In this document: piece by piece, positions 1 through 7,453 of the stretch | Layout of the letters: the number at the start of each line of letters is the position of its first letter | Numbering within the stretch: the first letter of the stretch is position 1 | Origin: an uncultured Massilia sp. | Lineage (GTDB): Bacteria > Pseudomonadota > Gammaproteobacteria > Burkholderiales > Burkholderiaceae_D | DNA length: 42,387 nt | Reading direction: 5' to 3' | Assembly (NCBI GenBank): GCA_913778765.1 | Contig: CAJYXO010000018.1 | Coordinates: 1-42,387, forward strand | Position numbers and translations under genes: made by a program | Notes under the pieces: generated by a model | What the model saw: the letters and a program-made list of their open reading frames with translations, nothing else | Told to the model about the DNA's origin: nothing | Database searches by the model: none

Positions 1-752
1 GTGTGCTGATTCTCGCCGGCGGCGCGCAGCAGGTCAGCGAGGCGGCCAGCGTGCAAAAGCCCTACCTGGCCCTGGCCGCCGCCTTGCTGCTGCTGGCGCT
101 GCTGTTCGCCTTCGCCCTCCTGCCGAAGATCGAGCATGCCGGCGACGGCGCGGTGCAGTCCGGCCGTGCCAGCGCGAGCTCGGTGCTGGCCCATCCGCAC
201 CTGCTGCTGGGGACGATCGGCATCTTCCTGTACGTGGGCGGCGAAGTCAGCATCGGCAGCTTCCTGATCAACTTCATCGGCGAGCCGCACATTGCCGCGC
301 TGCCGGCGGCGGACGCCGCCCACTACGTCAGCTATTACTGGGGCGGCGCCATGGTCGGCCGCTTCGCCGGCTTCGCGGTGATGCGCTACGTCAGCCCGGG
401 CAAGACCCTGGCCTTCAACGCCGCCGTGTCGATCGCGCTGATCGCGGTCGCCATCTTCGGCCACGGCCAGACCGCCATGTGGGCCATCCTCGCGGTCGGC
501 CTGTGCAATTCGATCATGTTCCCGACCATCTTCAGCATGGCCTTGTACCGGCTCGGCGCCTTTACCGGCCAGGCCTCGGGCATCCTGTGCATGGCGATCG
601 TCGGCGGCGCCGTCGTGCCCTTCGTGCAGGGCCTGCTGGCCGACGCCATCGGCCTGCAGTGGTCCTTCGCCGTGCCGGCAGCCTGCTATGCCTTCATCCT
701 GTATTTCGGCCTGAAGTTCGCCGGCCTGTACCGAAGCGGCGCGCAGGCCTGA
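1..752 (+). CDS. Sugar MFS transporter (FucP/GluP-like), 5' end missing
   Basis: C-terminal part (about 249 residues) of a major facilitator permease; the gene begins before the window. Several hydrophobic helices are visible, and the stretch with YVGGEVSIGSFLIN followed by YYWGGAMVGRFAG is characteristic of the fucose/glucose-galactose:H+ symporter branch (FucP/GluP) of the MFS. The role is inner-membrane uptake of a hexose by proton symport; the exact sugar cannot be read from this fragment. The frame is open to the window edge and ends with TGA at 750-752. The next gene on the same strand starts 68 nt later and has its own ribosome binding site. Confidence 0.85.
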   Translation, partial: VLILAGGAQQVSEAASVQKPYLALAAALLLLALLFAFALLPKIEHAGDGAVQSGRASASSVLAHPHLLLGTIGIFLYVGGEVSIGSFLINFIGEPHIAALPAADAAHYVSYYWGGAMVGRFAGFAVMRYVSPGKTLAFNAAVSIALIAVAIFGHGQTAMWAILAVGLCNSIMFPTIFSMALYRLGAFTGQASGILCMAIVGGAVVPFVQGLLADAIGLQWSFAVPAACYAFILYFGLKFAGLYRSGAQA

Positions 753-820
753 CCCCGCATCGGAACCAACGGGCCTGCCGCCGGTCTCACTCCTGATAAG
801 GCAGGGGAGGAGATCTGCGC

Positions 821-3775
821 ATGAACCCGGGTATTCGCGACGGCACCATCCCGGCGGAGCTCGAGCATACCTGCGCGCAGGAGCCGATTCATCTGCTGGG
901 CACGGTGCAGTCCTACGGCTTCCTGATGGTCGTGGACCTGGCGAGCCGCTGCATCGTCCAGGTCTCGGCAGGCATCCTGCGCCACTGGCCGGGATTGCAG
1001 GATGCCGGCGCGCTGCTCTCGCGGCCGCTGTCCGAATGGGCCGCCGCCACGGAGGAGCCGGCGTCCTTCGACGTCGCCTCCGTCATCGGCTACCTGCCGA
1101 CATCGCACCCGGTCGCCTTGCCCTGGCGCCCGCGCTTCGAGCAGACCGCTGCAGTATCCGTCGAACCCCTGGCGGCCCAGCCCGTGCCGGTGCAATGGGA
1201 ATGCCTCGGCCACCGCTGCGGGGAGTACGCGGTGATCGAATGGCTGCCGGTGAACGTCGAGCTGGACGAGATGCGGCGCCAGCAGCGGATCTTCGCCGAC
1301 TTCGGCGACATCATGGCGCGCCTGCGCCGCGTCGAAGGGCTCCACGCCTTCTTCCAGCGCTGCGTGCAGGTGATCCAGGAGGTCAGCGGCTTCGACCGCG
1401 TGATGCTGTACCGCTTCCTGCCGGATGGCTGCGGCGAAGTCGTGGCCGAGCACACTTCCGGCCAGTACCAGCAAAAATACCTGGGACTGCGCTTCCCGGC
1501 GAGCGACGTGCCCGCCCAGGCGCGCGCGCTCTACCTGGCCAACCGGCTGCGCGTGCTGGCGGACGTGGAAGCCTCGACCGATGCGCTGGTGCCGCCGCTG
1601 CTGCCGGACGGCGCGACGCTCGACCAGAGCCACTGCATGCTGCGCGGCCTGTCCGAAGTGCACCTGGCCTATCTGCGCAACATGCACGTGCGCGCCACGT
1701 TGACCCTGTCGGTGGTCTGCGATGACAGGCTGTGGGGTTTGATCGCCTGCCATCACCACCGCCCAAGGACGCCGCCGAACCAGCTCAGGGAAGGCATGCG
1801 CCAGCTGTCGGAGCTGCTGGCCGAAATCGCCAGCATGCGCATCGAGGCGCTGTCGCACCTGGACTCGGTGCGGCATCGCCTGGCGCTGGACCGCCTGCTG
1901 AACCAGTTCCACCAGGCCCTGATCCAGGATGGCGATATCCCGAACGTGCTGGAGCGCTGGCTGCCCAGGCTGCTGCCTGCCTTTCATGCCAGCACGCTGG
2001 GGGTACAGATCGGTACCCTGGCCTGCGTCGGCGGGCCGGGCAGGCGGCGCGGCGCGGTCCACCAGGTCCTCGACGAGATCGGGACGCGGCTGGACATGCA
2101 CCAGCGCAGCCCGGCGGTCCACGAGTGGGACGACCTGCTGGTGTCCAGCTGGCACGCGCTGACCTACCTGCCTGAAGCGGCGGGCCTGATGCTTGCCCAG
2201 CGCTACGACGATGACACCATCTTCTGCTTCGTGGCGCGGCCGGAAGTGGTGCGGGAGGTGCGCTGGGGCGGCGAGCCGGTGAAGGACGTCGTCCCTTCGC
2301 CGGACGGGCGCGTGCGCCTGGAGCCGCGCCATTCCTTCGCGGTGTGGCAGGAATCGGTGCGCGGCCGCTCGGACCCCTGGCTGCCGGGCGATGCCGAGGC
2401 GCTGCAGCAGCTGCTGCAGATCCTGAGCGAAGTGAACAAGCTGCAGGTCAACCGCAAGATGCAGGAAACCCTGCACTGGCGCGCCCACCACGACCACCTG
2501 ACCGGCCTGTACAACCGCCGGGCGATGGAGGACGAGGTGTCGCGGCGCCTAAAAGACGGCCAGTACGATACCGCGCTGATGCTGCTCGACCTGGACCACT
2601 TCAAGAGGATCAACGACAGCTACGGCCATGAAACGGGTGATCTCGTGCTGCAGCAGCTCAGTTCCCGGCTGAAGGCGGTGATGCGCGAGCGCGACGTGCT
2701 GGCGCGGCTCGGCGGCGATGAATTCATGCTCCTGCTGCAGATTCCGCACCCGAACGCCGCCACCGCGCTGACCTTTGCCGAGCGCGCGCACCAGGCCGTG
2801 GCCGCGCCCTTCGAGGTCAAGGGCCAGCAGTTCCGGCTGGGGATCTCGGTGGGGATCGCGATCCCGCCGGCGCACGGCCGCACCGTCAGCGAACTGCTGC
2901 GCCATGCCGACCTCGCGCTGTACCAGGCCAAATCGCTGGGCCGCAGCCGCAGCGTGGTGTTCGAGCTGGCGATGGCCTCGGACCAGCGCGACTACTATCT
3001 GCTCGAACGCGACCTCGACGACGCCGTCGAACGCAACCAGCTGTCGCTGGTGTTCCAGCCCAAGGTGGACCTGATCAGCAGCAGGGTGGTCGGCCTCGAA
3101 GCCCTGGTGCGCTGGAACCATCCGACCCGCGGCCAGAACAGCCCCGGCGCCTTCATCCCGATCGCCGAGAACAGCGACCAGATCATCCGCATCGACCGCT
3201 GGGTGATGCGCAGCGCGATCGCGGAACAGGCGCGCCTGCGCGCGCATGGCCTCACCCGGCTGCCGATCGCGATCAACCTGTCGATCGCGGACATCCTGTC
3301 GCCGGACCTGGTTGCCTACCTGCGCGACCTGCTGGAAGAGTACGAGGTGCCGCCGTCGGCGCTGGAAATCGAAGTGACCGAGTCCTGCCTGATGCGCGAG
3401 CTGGGCGAAACCCAGAGCGTGCTGCGGGCCCTGAACGAGACCGGCATCGCCACCGCGCTGGACGATTTCGGCACCGGCTTTTCGTCGCTGAGCTACCTGC
3501 GCCAGCTGCCGCTGCAGTGCCTCAAGATCGACCAGTCCTTCACCCGCAACCTGCTGCAGGACACGAACGCGGAAAAGCTGACCCAGGCCATCGTCGCGAT
3601 GGGAAATGCCCTGAAGATGACCATCGTGGCCGAAGGCGTGGAAAGCCGCGAGCAGATGAACTGGCTGCTCGCCCACGGCTGTCACATCGGCCAGGGCTAT
3701 TTCTTCAGTCCCCCGGTGCCGGCCGAAGACGTGCATCAGGTGATCGAGCGGATCGAGGTGCGGTTGACGGGGTGA
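821..3775 (+). CDS. Bacteriophytochrome with GGDEF and EAL domains
   Basis: 984-residue red/far-red photoreceptor joined to cyclic-di-GMP enzymes. Order: PAS (about 15-120), GAF (145-325), PHY (340-520), GGDEF (about 550-710), EAL (about 725-975). The bilin site looks complete: Cys18 in the N-terminal segment followed by IHLLGTVQ (the biliverdin-linking Cys of bacterial phytochromes), PASDVP at 226-231, His281, and His311 in ACHHH. The PHY tongue carries WGGEP and PRHSF (502-506). The cyclase has GGDEF at 631-635 with an RxxD inhibitory site five residues before it; the phosphodiesterase has EAL at 760-762 and DDFGTG. Both output domains therefore keep their signature residues. GGAG lies about 10 nt before the ATG. 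No heme oxygenase (bphO) gene, which would supply biliverdin, is in the window. It is probably a cytosolic light-controlled switch of c-di-GMP; the direction of control cannot be read from sequence. Confidence 0.95.
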   Translation: MNPGIRDGTIPAELEHTCAQEPIHLLGTVQSYGFLMVVDLASRCIVQVSAGILRHWPGLQDAGALLSRPLSEWAAATEEPASFDVASVIGYLPTSHPVALPWRPRFEQTAAVSVEPLAAQPVPVQWECLGHRCGEYAVIEWLPVNVELDEMRRQQRIFADFGDIMARLRRVEGLHAFFQRCVQVIQEVSGFDRVMLYRFLPDGCGEVVAEHTSGQYQQKYLGLRFPASDVPAQARALYLANRLRVLADVEASTDALVPPLLPDGATLDQSHCMLRGLSEVHLAYLRNMHVRATLTLSVVCDDRLWGLIACHHHRPRTPPNQLREGMRQLSELLAEIASMRIEALSHLDSVRHRLALDRLLNQFHQALIQDGDIPNVLERWLPRLLPAFHASTLGVQIGTLACVGGPGRRRGAVHQVLDEIGTRLDMHQRSPAVHEWDDLLVSSWHALTYLPEAAGLMLAQRYDDDTIFCFVARPEVVREVRWGGEPVKDVVPSPDGRVRLEPRHSFAVWQESVRGRSDPWLPGDAEALQQLLQILSEVNKLQVNRKMQETLHWRAHHDHLTGLYNRRAMEDEVSRRLKDGQYDTALMLLDLDHFKRINDSYGHETGDLVLQQLSSRLKAVMRERDVLARLGGDEFMLLLQIPHPNAATALTFAERAHQAVAAPFEVKGQQFRLGISVGIAIPPAHGRTVSELLRHADLALYQAKSLGRSRSVVFELAMASDQRDYYLLERDLDDAVERNQLSLVFQPKVDLISSRVVGLEALVRWNHPTRGQNSPGAFIPIAENSDQIIRIDRWVMRSAIAEQARLRAHGLTRLPIAINLSIADILSPDLVAYLRDLLEEYEVPPSALEIEVTESCLMRELGETQSVLRALNETGIATALDDFGTGFSSLSYLRQLPLQCLKIDQSFTRNLLQDTNAEKLTQAIVAMGNALKMTIVAEGVESREQMNWLLAHGCHIGQGYFFSPPVPAEDVHQVIERIEVRLTG

Positions 3776-4241
3776 TACTCGGGAGTTTTACTGCGGTGCC
3801 AGTTGATCCGCGTCGCCTGAGATCGGTAGTAGACCTGTGGCTGGCACTTTACCCCGGTCGGCAGCATCTATATGTATCGACCACGCCTAGGCATTCAGCC
3901 GGTGATTAGCGCATGCTAGTTGGCCTGTCCTCCATTCCCGAGTAACGATTTTTAATTGATCAGAGAGAAAAAATACAGTTATCTGACCATCTTCCGTGAA
4001 GTTAGGAACGTCGAGCAATTTCTCGCGAACACTAACCTAATTTTTAAAACGCCATTACGCCTCAAGATAAAAGATCATCCTGCATCATGTAAATTTCGCG
4101 ATTACTGCTCGATCGGCATTACATTAGTTGAATTAAGCTCAAGATGCGCATGTCTAGGATAACTGAGTCCCAACCCTGAAACGGGAATATTCCTCTTCCG
4201 ATTCATCGCCAGGTATCACAAGGGCGAAACGCAAGTGCATA
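3776..4241. other. Intergenic segment, low GC in its second half; no supported gene
   Basis: 466 nt between the phytochrome stop and the nuclease-like gene. From about 3940 the sequence becomes clearly AT-rich compared with the flanking chromosome. A 68-codon frame at 3956-4162 would need a TTG start, lacks a ribosome binding site and resembles nothing known to me, so it is not called. No tRNA-derived repeat, integrase or terminator hairpin was found here. It probably contains the left edge of the acquired segment that runs to the tRNA-Phe gene. Confidence 0.5.
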
Positions 4242-4961
4242 TCAGACCGCTATTGTAGAGTGCTCAAAGCGGGCCGATCGAGCGGCCTCATAGGCCGATG
4301 ACAGCCTTCCATGTGGATCTGCAGGTTCCAAAGAAAAGATTGGAATGCCATTGGCGGTATCCGCCCAATAAACACGCTTTTCATATCTTCCCCATCGATA
4401 ACGAGGATGATCTTTCTGGTATTTTAAAGCGTAGTAGCGAATGTCAAGTTCGACTAGGATTTTCCTCCGATTCTCACTATCCTCAATGCCAATGTATTCG
4501 CTGCCAAAGGTGTGAGAAATAAATGGTGGCAAATCAGTGCTTAGTATCCAATTCCACATCCAAAAATCAAAGGCAGGTGCGGACCACATTGACCAAGGCT
4601 TTCCTCCGAATGCTTCAATGTTGAATCCAGAAACAGGCCATTCGCCAAAGTCACGACCGTTGTACTTAAGGGACTCAACATTCATCACGCCAGAAGCAAT
4701 CACAACCAATTGTTTGGCCTCCTCGCTCAACAAGAATGCACGATCCCGTTCCGCGTCTGTCGGTGCTTGGCCCTTCACTTCGAAAAAGCAGCTCATCGAC
4801 GGAAGCCAGAAGTCGGGAAGGTACCAAGTTCCGTCACTGAGTTTATATCCCTCTTTCTCGTACTCCCATGGAATGCCTATAGCATCAAAAAAGACAGCCC
4901 AGCGAGCCTCTAATCTGGACCGAAAGAAACACTTTTTATAGCGGGTTTGGATGGGTTGCAT
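4242..4961 (-). CDS. PD-(D/E)XK nuclease-like hypothetical protein
   Basis: 239 residues. The N-terminal third matches the pattern of a family of phage- and plasmid-borne endonuclease-like proteins: FRSRLEARWAVFFD (Glu18), then WYLPDFWLP (Asp50), then CFFEVKG (Glu61 and Lys63). This gives the E...PD-x10-ExK arrangement of the PD-(D/E)XK fold, with all acidic and lysine positions present. The remaining 150 residues are rich in Trp and aromatic residues and are unfamiliar. The most likely activity is metal-dependent DNA cleavage, inferred from the motif only. The base composition is well below the neighbouring chromosome, suggesting acquisition. It lies 168 nt downstream of the ATPase gene on the same strand. 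The ATG has no strong ribosome binding site. A structural or RNA-directed role cannot be excluded. Confidence 0.6.
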   Translation of the reverse strand: MQPIQTRYKKCFFRSRLEARWAVFFDAIGIPWEYEKEGYKLSDGTWYLPDFWLPSMSCFFEVKGQAPTDAERDRAFLLSEEAKQLVVIASGVMNVESLKYNGRDFGEWPVSGFNIEAFGGKPWSMWSAPAFDFWMWNWILSTDLPPFISHTFGSEYIGIEDSENRRKILVELDIRYYALKYQKDHPRYRWGRYEKRVYWADTANGIPIFSLEPADPHGRLSSAYEAARSARFEHSTIAV

Positions 4962-5129
4962 AAGGAAATAGTCGGATAGATGTTAAGGAAAAGACTTGTG
5001 GGCTGTATAGTCCGGGCGGAAACTAACAACCGACACAGAATCCTCGATCTTCTGCCAATTACACGCTCCAAACCTGCTAGGCGTGAACAACGTGAAAATT
5101 GATCGATTCTGTCACGATACCTAATGACG

Positions 5130-6659
5130 TTATTCCTTGCTAAACAGTCTCGTCCAAAAACCTGCTCTCTTCTCTGGTGCTGCGGCAGAATTCAAGGTGG
5201 ATGGCTTTCTCAAAGGATCGGAAATCTCAGGCCCTAGTGCTCCAAACTGTTCTTGTCTTATTCTTACTTCGGCGGAATTGTTTAGCAAGGCCTTTGATGC
5301 AATAGTCCCGAGAAGCGAGGTCAACTCTTGTTCGAAACCCATAGAGATGTCCGTCGCTCCACTTCGGGCATGCGCAATCTCGTGAAGCAAGACGGACGAG
5401 TAGATTTCGAGGGAGGCAAGTTCGCTACGTTTGATAATGATTTCCGAGCCGGTCCAAAGACCGCGCGCTTCCGAGAAACTGCCTGTCTCGGGTCGCATCG
5501 TTTCCGAAATCTTCACCGATTGAACCTTGGACGGAAGCCCACCGACGAGGGCGGCGATTCGGTCGGTCATGTCTAATACTGACCTCTCAGTCTCATCTAG
5601 CTTTTCGGGGGAGAGGAATTTAAATTCAAAGCTTTCGTTCCATTGGGAGACGAAATTGCTCAAATCCTGGATCGGTTTGCCTTTCGTATCAACCTGTCCC
5701 GACAGCTTCTCCTTGACGGTGTTGGGGATTGTAATGATCTGTCGGCCGCTTGCACGCGCCTCCTCCACGAAACGAGGGGCACTCATGATCTCGTCGTCAG
5801 TTAGGAACAGGACGTTTCCTGCGGCATTGGTGATCTTCGAGGCATGCACAGAGACATCCGTCCACTTCATTTCGTCGTGAAGCGTTCCGCTCCCGAAGTT
5901 GCCCAAGTCATCCACTAAAGGCTTGGCGACGGCTTCAGAAGAGGAGGCGAGCAGGATTGACTTCACTCGGTCGGAGTAGGCAGACCTCCCGACATTAGTC
6001 CTTTCTCGGTTGAGAGCTTTCTTGATGGCGGCAGTCAGCGAGGTAATATTGTAAGAAAAAAGAAAGTTCTCCTCCTCAGCTACGCGGATGCCGTTGATAT
6101 AGATGTAGGCGACCTTGCCTGCTTTGCGGAGGACTTCTCCGTATTGGGTCTGTTCAAGCGTATCCTCACCCGAAAATCGCAAGAATAGCCGCTTAGCCTT
6201 GTCTAGGTCCTCGTCAGAGCATCCCTTTAGGATGAACTCGGTCCCCACGAATGCTGGATCGGAAGGCGCGGAGATGCAGGCATGCAAGGTGATGACATCA
6301 GAGAAGTCGTGCTTCTCGGAGCGGTCAAACGAGACATCACAGAATTTAGAGCGGATGCGCGTCGCAATGCCTAAGCGGTCGAATGTGGCCAGAGCATCTT
6401 TCAACCCCACGCCGAACTTCCCTATGAGGCCAGGATGATCAAGTTTTTCTTGATTCTCGTTCATCGTGAAGTGCTCGTGTTTTAGACCACGGCCAAAGTC
6501 CCTGATGCTCCACTGGTCCTCGCCGATACGGGTAATAGCGATTTCCTTAGTGCCGCTCAGAATCTGCTCGTCGAGGGCGTTAGCGATGATTTCCCGCACA
6601 GCATGGAATCCCTCCCAGTTTTCGAGCATGCGGTCGATATTAAGGTCGAATTTTTTCAT
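5130..6659 (-). CDS. GHKL-type ATPase with C-terminal HExxH (zincin-like) motif
   Basis: 509 residues from the chosen ATG. The N-terminus has the Bergerat ATP-binding elements: N-box EIIANALDEQ (Glu23, Asn27), DFGRG at 54-58 (DxGxG), and GKFGVGLKDA at about 80-89. This resembles Hsp90/MutL/MORC-type ATPases and no histidine-kinase phosphoacceptor domain is seen. Near the C-terminus HEIAH (426-430) is a classical zinc-protease motif, with Glu443 and Glu445 as possible third ligands. The combination suggests an ATP-gated protease or clamp, but function is unknown. The frame stays open upstream to 6908, but that extension reads through the tRNA-Phe gene and is not credible. ATG 6659 is the first start whose protein begins at the ATPase fold; the GAGGAG before it abuts the ATG, so the start is a little uncertain. 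Lower GC than the chromosome; same strand as the nuclease-like gene. Confidence 0.65.
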   Translation of the reverse strand: MKKFDLNIDRMLENWEGFHAVREIIANALDEQILSGTKEIAITRIGEDQWSIRDFGRGLKHEHFTMNENQEKLDHPGLIGKFGVGLKDALATFDRLGIATRIRSKFCDVSFDRSEKHDFSDVITLHACISAPSDPAFVGTEFILKGCSDEDLDKAKRLFLRFSGEDTLEQTQYGEVLRKAGKVAYIYINGIRVAEEENFLFSYNITSLTAAIKKALNRERTNVGRSAYSDRVKSILLASSSEAVAKPLVDDLGNFGSGTLHDEMKWTDVSVHASKITNAAGNVLFLTDDEIMSAPRFVEEARASGRQIITIPNTVKEKLSGQVDTKGKPIQDLSNFVSQWNESFEFKFLSPEKLDETERSVLDMTDRIAALVGGLPSKVQSVKISETMRPETGSFSEARGLWTGSEIIIKRSELASLEIYSSVLLHEIAHARSGATDISMGFEQELTSLLGTIASKALLNNSAEVRIRQEQFGALGPEISDPLRKPSTLNSAAAPEKRAGFWTRLFSKE

Positions 6660-6810
6660 CTCCTCAGCATATCGCTTGCTTACTTGAATGGAAACAAATT
6701 TTGGCAACAACAGGGGGCATTGCTGACAGATGAATAAACGGTGTGCGAGAGTTGCTGGCGTGACTTGGGAAATGGACTGGAGCCGAGGACTACAAGCCCC
6801 AGAAACGACA

Positions 6811-6834
6811 ACGCCCACTCGCAGGAGTGGGCGT
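6811..6834 (-). terminator. Hairpin 3' of tRNA-Phe
   Basis: A perfect 10-bp stem (ACGCCCACTC paired with GAGTGGGCGT) and a 4-nt loop lie 14 nt past the 3' end of the tRNA-Phe gene on the minus strand. The downstream T-tract is interrupted (TTGTCGTTT), so this is a moderate intrinsic terminator for the tRNA transcript. Confidence 0.6.
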
Positions 6835-6847
6835 GATGTCGATATCT

Positions 6848-6923
6848 TGGTGGCCCGGGGCGGAATCGAACCACCGACACAAGGATTTTCAATCCTCTGC
6901 TCTACCAACTGAGCTACCAGGCC
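6848..6923 (-). tRNA. tRNA-Phe (GAA)
   Basis: 76 nt with encoded CCA. The acceptor stem pairs GGCCTGG with CCGGGCC (one G-U), the D-arm contains AGCTCAGTTGGTAGAGC, the anticodon loop is TTGAAAA (anticodon GAA), and the T-arm contains GGTTCGATTCC. It is identical to the second copy at 35703-35778. A possible -10 (TACAAT on the minus strand, 6934-6939) lies just upstream. The low-GC segment starts on the 3' side of this gene, the usual side for integrase-mediated insertions. Confidence 0.98.
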
Positions 6924-6966
6924 AAGGCGGCGAATTGTAGCACACCGCCGCGGCTGAGCGGAAGTC

Positions 6967-7437
6967 TCAACGCTGCGCGTGCTGGCGGTCGAGCGCCAGC
7001 CGCGCTTCCTTGCGGCCCTCGGCTTCCTTGAAGCGGCGTTCTTCCTCCGGCGTGGAGGGCGCCAGCTTCGGCACCGGCACCGGCTTCTTGTCGTCGCCGA
7101 CCGCCACCATGGTGAAGAAGCAGCTGTTCACGTGGCGCACTTCCTGGGTGCGGATGCCTTCGGCCAGCACCTTGATGCCGATTTCCATCGAGCTGCGGCC
7201 GGTGTAGTTGACGGCCGCCAGGAAGGTCACCAGCTCGCCCACGTGGATCGGCTGGCGGAAGGTGACCTGGTCGACGCTCATCGTCACCACGTAGGCGCCG
7301 GCATAGCGGCTGGCGCAGGCGTAGGCGACCTGGTCGAGCAGTTTGAGGATGTGGCCGCCGTGGACGTTGCCGGAAAAGTTGGCGGTGTCCGGGGTCATCA
7401 GCACCGTCATGCTGAGCTGGTGGCTGGGAAGATTCAT
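6967..7437 (-). CDS. Acyl-CoA thioesterase (YciA-like hotdog protein)
   Basis: 156 residues. It hydrolyses acyl-CoA to free acid and CoA in the cytosol. The single hotdog domain carries NFSGNVHGGHILKLLDQVAY: the HGG turn at 26-28 and Asp35 are the family's characteristic and catalytic positions. Length fits the single-hotdog YciA group rather than the two-domain BACH enzymes. The start at 7437 is chosen because AAGGAA lies six nt upstream and the protein then begins MNLPSHQLSM, as expected for the family; the in-frame start at 7488 lies inside the preceding gene. It follows the amidohydrolase by 16 nt on the same strand, so the two are probably cotranscribed. The C-terminus is a charged helical tail. 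Confidence 0.88.
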   Translation of the reverse strand: MNLPSHQLSMTVLMTPDTANFSGNVHGGHILKLLDQVAYACASRYAGAYVVTMSVDQVTFRQPIHVGELVTFLAAVNYTGRSSMEIGIKVLAEGIRTQEVRHVNSCFFTMVAVGDDKKPVPVPKLAPSTPEEERRFKEAEGRKEARLALDRQHAQR

Positions 7438-7453
7438 GACTGTTCCTTGTCGA

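Noticed and set aside
686..2497. 603-codon minus-strand frame opposite the phytochrome gene
   Set aside because: It is a shadow of the real gene in high-GC sequence: His/Arg/Gln-rich, no domain, and opposite a protein with all its motifs intact.
3956..4162. 68-codon frame in the AT-rich intergenic region
   Set aside because: TTG start, no ribosome binding site, no recognisable protein features.
4962..5129. Possible degenerate tRNA fragment or attachment site between the two island genes
   Set aside because: A few tRNA-like words were seen, but no cloverleaf could be built and there is no match to the tRNA-Phe 3' end.
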